A program made the translations under genes and the position numbers. Shown here piece after piece: positions 41,966 to 52,077 of a stretch of 60,381 bases of DNA (position 1 is its first letter; each line of letters begins with the position of its first letter). The notes beneath the pieces are model-generated. The model saw only the letters and a list, made by a program, of their open reading frames with translations. It searched no databases and had not been told where the DNA came from. Source of the stretch: Symbiodinium natans (Eukaryota > Sar > Dinophyceae > Suessiales > Symbiodiniaceae); NCBI GenBank assembly GCA_905221605.1, contig CAJNDS010002456.1, positions 64,001 to 124,381 of the forward strand, given 5' to 3'.

Positions 41966-44900
41966 GTGCCCATCTCGGCTTGGTTTCTTGTCGCAGCAAC
42001 TGCGAGAACATACAACGAATACCATCATACCAAGTTGTCCCTTGCTCGAGCTTCCAGCTGTTGTAGAGTGTAGAGGTGCTCACTTTCTTCACAGCATATC
42101 TCGACGAGCGGGAGGCTTCGGAGCTATGATCAGCCGTGTTGCGTGGGCTGAACATGTGATGATACATGATGCATGGGTATTTAGTCACATACAGGCGACA
42201 AATGTATTGCGCGTATTGCAGTCACAGGGTCTTTCAACAGATACCCCGACCTGTCCGGTCATGGATGTGCTTCGCTGCATTCGCTGCCAGGTGTTGGTGA
42301 CAAATCGCTTGCGAATAGCAAAGCGTTACTTGAGAGGCTTCTTCGTAATTGATGCACCTGAGCTGCAAATTTTGACAGTCGCAGCACAGAATTTCCATTG
42401 CGCTCCGGAAGTCGCCATGATGCAGGTTAACAACTCTGCAAACCTCCGCCATTGTCCGAAGCCTGAAAAGATGGCTCAGGTAGCATCCGTTTTCCCGGCG
42501 GAGCTCTTTCTGCTGGCCATTCAGAACGGCCCTCACGTGAGGTTTTTGACGGGAAGCGCCCATTTTTTGCGGGGTGAGAGGGGTAGGGTAGGGTGTGAAG
42601 CTCGATAACCACTTGAGCTTGCCGTGCCCCTGCTGCGACCTGCTGTGCCCTGCTGTGACCTGCTGTGCCCTGCCGTGTTCCCTCATTGCCCCAGGCCTGA
42701 CATTGCTACGCAAGCCCGCGCAGTGAAGCTGCTGAGGTTTCCGATCCGAGAACAGCTTTAGGTTTTCGTGACGACGGATCTTTTGCAACTGAGTTTGTGA
42801 TGTATGAGTTGCTTTGTCATTGCTTGAGGGACAACTCTCCGTGCAACAGAGTAGCGCAAGATGAAGAAGGTGATTCGACCCCAAAGCTCCTTCACTGTCA
42901 GGCTCGTGCGGCTTATGAAGCTGGGGAGGCTCGTTCAGTGTCTGTGAGTGTTGTCATCTTTGCGCATCTTCTTGCATCAAGCGTCGCATGACACAGAACT
43001 TCACTCGGTGTCTCAGCCAGTGGGCTTCACGGCAGTCTCCTGCACCTTCGTTGACCGAGAGTAGTGTGAGCAGTGCAAAAGTTAGATGGGCTGACGTGAG
43101 GCTCTTCAAACTGAAGCGCCTGCCGGAACCTCAAGATGTTGTACCCTTTGGGTTTCGCTCATAATTAGAGTACACGGTGTGTGTGTGTGTGTGTTGTGTG
43201 TCTCTGTGTGTGTGTGTGTGTGTTGTGTGTGTTGTGTGTGTGTGTGTGTGTGTGTGTTGTGTGTCTCTGTGTGTGTGTGTGTGTGTGTGTTGTGTGTGTG
43301 TGTGTGTGTGTGTGTTGTGTGTGTGTGTGTGTGTGTGTGTTGTGTAGTGTAGTCGGTCAGTTTGAAGAACCTGGTTCCAGATTCCAGACTGGCTCTGAGG
43401 GTCCTCCTCGTGGAGGAGAAGCTGAACTTCAGCCTGCAAATGTGCCGCGCTTGCAAAGAGAAGGGAGAAGGGCCAAAAACACTTCAGACAGGCTTCTTAG
43501 GGAGAGGGTCTGAAGAAGATATGAAGGTGATTGAATTTCTCCTCCGGGGCTTGTCCAGCTTCTTGTTCCTTGTTAAGGATGGACATGTTGAAGATGTTGG
43601 TCAAGGCTCGGATTGACTGAACTTGCCACAGCGATGCATCGCCAGGTCGATGCCATGGCCTTTCCAGCTTTCTACTCTGTAGGTCCTCTTCATCGTGCAC
43701 TGGCTGGCATGCTTGACGTCCCTCCCTCAGACTCAACTTCTGCGATGGTCTGCGACTCTGGTTGCCCTTCCCTGCCCTTCGCTGCCGCGTGAGAATCTTT
43801 TTTAACTTCTTGAGGTTCCTTGTGGCTTCCCCTGTTTGTGCGGACGGAGCCATGCCTTGTCCTCCACCAGAGGGTCCACAAGATGATGCGAGGTCGGTCA
43901 AGTCGACTTTGCCCAGAGACATCCCAAGGCAATCTGAAATGCTGCAATTGGCTGCAAGGTTCTGGTCCAATTGGGTCAGGATGTTCCAGGTGGACAAGTT
44001 TGATCTTGCGTCTGGGCCTCAGGGCTCAGACCATGCCAGAGACAACATCACTTCATGGCCATGATTCAGGCGATGTTGGTGTGGCAGGTTCATGAGAGCT
44101 CACTCTGACAAACGCTTTTCAATTCAACCCGCAGACATGTCTAACAACTCCCTAACAGCCCGACATCTTTTAAATCTCACGGCAGGACGAGGTGTAATTT
44201 CTTGAGCTGCCTCAGTCAGTGACCTGCCCAGGGCCCGGTACTTGAGCACCTTTCACTTCATCACAGCCACGCTCATGGTCTGAAGCTTGGGGGGGGGTGA
44301 AACTCCAGTTAATGCTCCTCTCAGACCTCAGCTCAGAGAGCTCAGAGAGCACTTCGCTGGAGAGTGAAATGAGCTCAAAAGAATTCTGCCCTCTTTGTGA
44401 GAAACTGAGAAACTGGAGAAGCAGAGGCGGTTGGCTACGGCGACATCTTCCCAGCCAACTCGCTGGAGCGCATCGTGTGCCTTGGAATTTTTCAACTTGA
44501 AAGAAGCCAAAGTCTTTTGTGTGAGGCGCCCCAAAGTACTTCGTGGCGCCCGTGTGAGAGATGTCTCCGTGTCCATAACACCCAAGCTCAGCAGCCCAGA
44601 TCTCTGTGAAGGTGCATTGTGTCGCAGATAACGGGCGCGGTGCTTTTTGGCTGCGGGCCCAGGGTCAGCCCGGCTTAGAACAACATACTCGTAGGTGTGA
44701 AGCAGCTCAGGCTGCTTAAGGAATCTGCTCTGCACTGCATTGGAGAATTGCCGTGAGTTGCTAGATTGGCTCCCTGCACCGTTCTTAGCGCAGCCCTGCA
44801 CTAAGTCGAAAGCCTTTTGTTTGGATAATTTGTTGGGGCTTTGCGGCCTCTCACAATGGGGCTTACGATACTAAGGGACTACCAAAAAGACTTCGAACTA

Positions 44901-47900
44901 GTCCGTTTCCCTTGTAAGAAGGACCCAAGGTACCCTAACATCGTAACCCCCCCCAAAAGTGAGAGTTGTTGAGGCTTCCTGCTCTCTTGCATCACGGCGG
45001 TCCTCGAGTTCACGCACCCCAGGGAGCTCGAGCACAAGAAGCGGATGTCGGAGATCAAGGTCTCCCGAGAAGGGTTTTCATTGGGTTTCATAGGTGTTTC
45101 ATTGGGGTGTCACAGGGGTTCCAATGTTTTTTGTTGGGTTTCAACTGTTGCATGCTTGGTGCCCTCAGCGTTGATTTTGCCTGTTGTGGCCTGGCAGAAC
45201 TGGCTCCGGTACCGGAGTTTGCCTCAGACACTGAAGACGCAGGCGGGCTGATCGCGTCATTTCGCAGCTTTGCCAGGCAATGTTAGTAGCCAGGGCAAGT
45301 ATCGGTTCTGCCACTTCTGTCTTCGGTAATTGTAAACGCTTGCGCGCGCCGCCTCGGCAGCCGGGCCGGTTCCTGAGCAAAGAGGGTTTCGCAAAGAGGA
45401 AGGGCAGAGGGAAAAGGGGGGGGGGTGGGGGGGGGGGTGGGGGGGGGGGTGGGAGGGGTGGGGGCGGGGTGGGGGGGGGTGGGGGGGGGCGGTGGGGGGG
45501 GGTGGGGGGGTGGGGGTTGGGCGGGGGTGGGGGTGGGGGGGGGGGGGGGGGGGGGTGGGGGGGGGGGGGGGGGGGGGGGGGTGAGGCTCTCCCCCTGTAG
45601 GAGCCACCGACAAGCGGGACCCTCCACGGCATCGGTTTGCAGCTCCTCCAAGCGATTTGGGGGGGGTCCCACACTGCCGCGGGGGGGGGGGTGGGGAAGG
45701 GTTGGGTTAGGGGGAAGGAGGCTGGATCCGGGTCTGCTTGTTCCAGACGCTTCTCGGCAGGAAGCCGAGGCGAATGAAGCCAAAGGCTGCTCCTAAAAAC
45801 TGCCATGCTTCAAGGCGCAGACTAACGAGAAATGTGTCTCTGGTGCTGCTTTCCCGAGCTGTGGATGTTGTGGCCGTGATGAAGCCTTGGAGTAGCCCCG
45901 CCCGCGCTTCCAGTTGATTCAATCTCCCTGTTTCAAAGCATCCGATCAGCGGCAAAGACTTGAACGCCTCTGTAGTTCCAATGCACCGACTGCTGTGACG
46001 GCTTGGCGCCGTTTGGCATTGTCAGGCTCAGGCTTTTTAAACAGTCACCAAAGGCGATCTTCGAACCATGCAGCTCCACAAGCTTACTGCCCTCTGTGAT
46101 GAAAACTTTGTCAGTCTTGTTTCCTCGACTGATATCGCGACAGAGTTGCCACGCATGTCCGCCGGCCTTTACATGTTGCGTGGTGTTCGAACTTGACGAA
46201 GTTGAGCAGGTGGGGTGGGGGGAGTGTCGCAGAGGATGATCTCCCAATTATCAAGCTCAACAGGACTGACGTTTGTGATGAAAACTTTGTCAGTCTTCTT
46301 TCCCCGACTGATATCGCGACAGAGTTGCCACGCATGTCCGCCGGCCTTTGCATGTTGCGTGGTGTTCGAACTTGACGAAGTTGAGCAGTTGGGGTGGGGG
46401 GAGTGTCGCAGAGGATGATCTCCCAATTATCAAGCTCAACAGGACTGACGTTTGTGATGAAAAATTTGTCAGTCTTCTTTCCCCGACTGATATCGCGACA
46501 GAGTTGCCACGCATGTCCGCCGGCCTTTACATGTTGCGTGGTGTTCCGTTGATGAAGTTGAGCAGTTGGGGTGGGGGGAGTGTCGCAGAGGATGATCTCC
46601 CAATTATCAAGCTCAACAGGACTGACGTTTGTGATGAAACTTTGTCAGTCTTCTTTCCCCGACTGATATCGCGACAGAGTTGCCACGCATGTCTGCCGGC
46701 CTTTACATGTTGCGTGGTGTTCGAACTTGACGAAGTTGAGCAGTTGGGGTGGGGGGAGTGTCGCAGAGGATGATCTCCCAGTTATCAAGCTCAACAGGAC
46801 TGACGTTTGTGATGAAAACTTTGTCAGTCTTCTTTCCCCGACTGATATCGCGACACCGTTGCCACGCATGTCCGCCGGCCTTTACATGTTGCGTGGTGTT
46901 CCCTTGACGAAGTTGAGCAGTTGGGGTGGGGGGAGCGTCGCAGAGGATGATCTCCCAATTATCAAGCTCAACAGGACTGACGTTTGTGATGAAAAATTTG
47001 TCAGTCTTCTTTCCCCGACTGATATCGCGACAGAGTTGCCACGCATGTCCGCCGGCCTTTACATGTTGCGTGGTGTTCCGTTGATGAAGTTGAGCAGTTG
47101 GGGTGGGGGGAGTGTCGCAGAGGATGATCTCCCAATTATCAAGCTCAACAGGACTGACGTTTGTGATGAAACTTTGTCAGTCTTCTTTCCCCGACTGATA
47201 TCGCGACAGAGTTGCCACGCATGTCTGCCGGCCTTTACATGTTGCGTGGTGTTCGAACTTGACGAAGTTGAGCAGTTGGGGTGGGGGGAGTGTCGCAGAG
47301 GATGATCTCCCAGTTATCAAGCTCAACAGGACTGACGTTTGTGATGAAAACTTTGTCAGTCTTCTTTCCCCGACTGATATCGCGACAGTGTTGCCACGCA
47401 TGTCCGCCGGCCTTTACATGTTGCGTGGTGTTCGAACTTGACGAAGTTGAGCAGTTGGGGTAGGGGAGCGTCGCAGAGGATGATCTCCCAATTATCAAGC
47501 TCAACAGGACTGACGTTTGTGATGAAAACTTTGTGAGTCTTCTTTCCCCGACTGATGTCGCGACAGAGTTTGCCTCGCATGTCCGCCGGCCTTTACATGT
47601 TGCGTGGTGTTCGAACTTGACGAAGTTGAGCAGGTGGGGTGGGGGGAGTGTCGCAGAGGATGATCTCCCAATTATCAAGCTCAACAGGACTGACGTTTGT
47701 GATGAAAACTTTGTCAGTCTTCTTTCCCCGACTGATATCGCGACAGTGTTGCCACGCATCTCTGCCGGCCTTGGGGTGGGGGGAGCGTCGCAGAGGATGA
47801 TCTCCCAATTATCAAGCTCAACAGGACTGACGTTTGTGATGAAAACTTTGTCAGTCTTCTTTCCCCGACTGATGTGGCGACAGAGCTTGCCTCGCATGTC

Positions 47901-50900
47901 CGCCGGCCTTTACATGTTGCGTGGTGTTCCGTTGATGAAGTTGAGCAGTTGGGGTGGGGGGAGTGTCGCAGAGGATGATCTCCCAGTTATCAAGCTCAAC
48001 AGGACTGACGTTTGTGATGAAACTTTGCCAGTCTTCTTTCCCCGACTGATATCGCGACAGTGTTGCCACGCGTGTCCGCCGGCATTTACATAGACCATGG
48101 ACGAAGTTGAGCAGTTGGGGTGGGGGGAGTGTTTAGCCAGTAGCAGAGGATAATCTGACATTTTCAACTTCAGCAGGACCGTCCCATCATCCAACAGGTG
48201 TTTTCACCTGCCAAAGCCGCCACAACAGGACCTCCATCATCGCGATGCAATGCCTTACCTCAGCAAGAAAAATAGAAAACAACACATCACAGCATGTGTG
48301 TCTGTGAGGGAGAACCGTGTAAGTTACTGGTGTCACCTTCCCGACTGATGTTGTGACAGTACAAGTCGCCATGCACCGTATGCACGGCTCGTCTTCATAC
48401 GCTTTGCTGAGAGGTGTGGTCACACTTCAAATACGTCACTGCGCAGCGATCGGCCTTCAAGGCAGACTGCTGTGGCGGCTTCAGGCTTTCTGAACTCAGT
48501 GTGCTTTGATCTGCTTTGCAGCCAGGATGAGCACACCATGCTACTCTCCCTGCCTATACACCTGCGCGGCCAGCTGGTCAGAAGCTCGAAACGGCACCTC
48601 CTTCGGCCTCAGTATTCCGTCAACACAGCAGCGGATTTTCCGAAGTGGCGAGGAGCGTTACTCCACGGTTTGTAGGTCACAATTATGCCATATGTGCCTG
48701 GCTCAGGTGGAAGCTTCGCAGAAGATGTATTTCCAAGCAATCCAGGCACCTAGGGCGAGACCTCAGTGAGTGTACGAGCGCTCTGATAATCACTAGAGCA
48801 TGGTACTAGTACACATTCTGCTGCCAGAGTCATGGGAAGTAACGGGACATGTGCTTGTCAGACTTGCTGACATGCTTCAGATGGGAATCTGGTCGACAGA
48901 AAGCTTGAGTTTGCTGAATCTTGCCTCTCAACACGAACGCATCCAGCAGCATCGGCTCCGCACCCCACGCCCATTCAAGCTCACCTGCCATGGCTCGCGG
49001 CTCCCTCCTCGCGCAGTGTCCCGGCATGAGCTTCTGGTAAAATTCCAGTTGTTGCTCCATGGAAGCCCTTCCATGACAGACTTTATGGGGGCTGGGGTCA
49101 AAGGCTCGTGGCGCTGTGCGCTGCCTTTGCAGGGCTGACAGCCTTCGTCGGGCCTTCTGCCACCAGGAGCTGACAATGAGATAAAGTGAGGTTGTGGAAT
49201 TCTGTCGATTCTTAAGGTGGTGATGGGCCCATGTGAGTCCCGATTGTGTCAAGGACACCGTCCCGCACGGTGCTGAATGGCTACCGCTTAGACCGGATGC
49301 TGGAAGCGACCGATGGCGCCCTTGCTTCCATTGAGTTGCCCAATGCGAGCTGCAATGATTGTAATGAGGTGGCCTCGTAGATTGCCCCTCATGCCATGCC
49401 TCCCACACTCAGACGGGCCACCTCAGCTTAGATGGCTAACACGACTCCGGATGCTGCGGGCATAGATTGCTACAGGCATCGCCTTCCCACGTGTTGCCTT
49501 GCTGAGCCTTGCTGGAGGTGATAGGTCGCTGCAGACCTCAGAGGGCTTTTGGATCGGAGAGAAGGGCTTCGAGAAGTCCCAGTCTTCTGGCAGAATCTGT
49601 GGGGACAGGTGGAGGGGGAGGGGAACATGTTCGAATGTTCTTCGAGCACCTGGGACTCTGAACCGAAAGCCGAGGTGGGCCCAGGGCTATCGATACCGGA
49701 TGCGCGCGTCTCCCGAGGAAGCCAGGTCCTTGTTGGGGAGTTTCAGAGGTTTAAAGAGCTGTTTCTCGCAGTTTACGGGGGGGTGTGTTGTGCTGGTGCG
49801 TGACCGTGACTAAGATGCGCAACGGAATCGACTGCCCGCCGATGCTGCAGAAACTTGTAAGCAGTGTGATTTCGATATGAAGCTCCGTTGCCTTCCAGTC
49901 TTGCTGAGTTCCTCTGCGCTATTTTGAAACCGAGAGCTACAGGATATGCTACAGGCGCCTTGTATTTCAAGGTGCGCTGAGTAGGCCAGAGCTCCGTCTC
50001 GGACGGCGGTGTGAGTCATAAGCGCCAAAGCCTTGAAGCTGCTCTCAGCAGTTTCACAGATTTCACGGAACAGCAGAAGGAGAGTGGGAGGCCCTCCCTG
50101 CCTCATCAGAGGCTGCAGAAGAGGAGAGGAGACAGCAGAAGATGCGAAGATGCTCCCCACCTCCGCTCCGCGTTGCGGAGAAGGGCCTTCGGAAGAAGAC
50201 GACATGGAGACATGGGGCCACGGCACCGGAGAGAGAGCGGAAGCGCAAAAAGAAATTCTGCGGCAACACGTGGACAAGTCAGAGAAGCTGCAGCTGCTGA
50301 GCAGCAGCCTAGCGGGGCCTAGCGTGGCCCTCCTGGTCAAAGCGGAGCATGAGCCGCTGGTGGGCTGCAACTTGTCTACCGCACCCCAAGGGCGTTGGGG
50401 AAGGATACGGATAAATGCTCCAACCTGCCAGTGAGGCTTCAGATGCGTGTGCAATTCCACCGCATTCCACCGCCCGCCGCCCAAGCTCCTTCAGCCTTGC
50501 TCGCTGTCCCATCCATCCAAAACAAGCCGGAATTGGTCGAGCGGGAACTTTTTTGTTTTTTCGGCAAGAGACAAGATAAGCCAAGTCTGATCAGTTTGTG
50601 TGATTCCAACAGCCTCATATGGGAAGAATTAAGAAAGTGTGTTCAGCTGCAATCGCCTGGGCTGAGCTGAGGATTGGCCCCATCAAGTGGAAGATCGGGG
50701 AGATGCTGGGCGGAAGCGGCAACAATGACAAGCTGCGCCACGCGATGGGCAGTATGGAGGGTTCATGGATGTTTAGGGCTTTGCCGCGGCATAACCTGGA
50801 TAGCAAGATCTGACAGAAGTCGCCTCGGTCCTAGGCCAGCTGAAGAAGGAGATCGCAGAGGCCGTTGTGGTTGGACGCAGGTTAGGGTGCCAGTGACTGC

Positions 50901-52046
50901 TAGTGTTTAGCAAGCAGGCCGGTTTGGATGATCCGAAAAAGATTGAGGAGAACGAGCCCCTCACCTGCAATTTCCACTGCTTCGTACGTACACTCTGTTG
51001 TGGTGGCTGCGTTGCCAGTTGGAGCCAGAACCACCTTTCCTTCCGACTCAGGTAGTTGTTTCCCTTCCATTGCTTTCTCTGTGTGTTTGCCTAGGCCTAG
51101 CCTGCTGTGGAGGTGAGCTGTTCAGAGCAGCTGGTTGCTCGGTCAAGCTGAGGTACTGGCTCCAGCGATATGGACACAAGCGTGCTCCGCTTAGCAAAAA
51201 GCCACTGTGAAACGGGCTAATTTTGACAATGGCAGGAGGCGCTTGCAGAAACGCCAGGGAACTCCATGTCCTAGTGCGTAAATTGTGATACATGGTATAC
51301 AGCATATGCTTGATATTGGTTTATAATGTATGCATAATACAACATAGACGGCATAGTACAGAAATGAATTCTTTACGTTTGATAGTGAATAAATAGAATA
51401 GTATATAAGATAAAGCATCTATATCATCAACAGCATATAATCAAAACTATTTCACATAAAGATGCATTTGGTAATCTATCATCTAGAGTAGACAAATGTA
51501 GAGTGCATAACGACATGTATACATATACACATAGTGTACAGTCTATATATATATATATATATTTGTCTAAATCCCTCTTCTCGTGTATGTGTTAAGGTTG
51601 GTTCCCCAAGTACGTCGACCAGTCCGGTGCCAAGGGCCAGACGGGGCTCTTCCGCGGTCTCGCGGCCTGGGGGTGTCAAACGCAGACATTAAATGTATGA
51701 ACAACTGGGGGTTCACGATACTAAGGGTCTAGTGTTTAGGGTTTAGGGTAAAGGGTTTAGGGTTTACGGGAATAAGGGACCCCCATTTTAGACCCCCAAG
51801 TAGTAGGATCCCCTTTATAACAAGAACTCTAATTACGTACCCCTAGTCCGCGCTATGTATTCTACATTCCACTGCTTAATTGTTTTATCGAGTTTATGTT
51901 TATAGTATGTGTTTCATATATGTACCTTGATATATTTGATATACTGCATATAGCATGAACGACTGAGGAAGGTTTGTCATACATGCGGGTCAACTGTCCT
52001 ATATAAGCAGAATATAGCAAATACAGTACATATGTATATATATATA

Positions 52047-52077
<31 letters not shown>

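Noticed and set aside
43106-43513. VCVCV / THTHT frames
   Set aside because: GT microsatellite.
45165-45806. 213-codon Pro-rich minus frame resembling a formin or extensin
   Set aside because: Poly-G tract read as poly-Pro; flanks show no matching domains.
46348-48093. Frames of 141-220 codons (LSSWGGGSVAEDDLPIIKLN repeats and their antisense)
   Set aside because: The satellite unit is 177 bp, a multiple of 3, so frames run through by arithmetic; indel units shift them.
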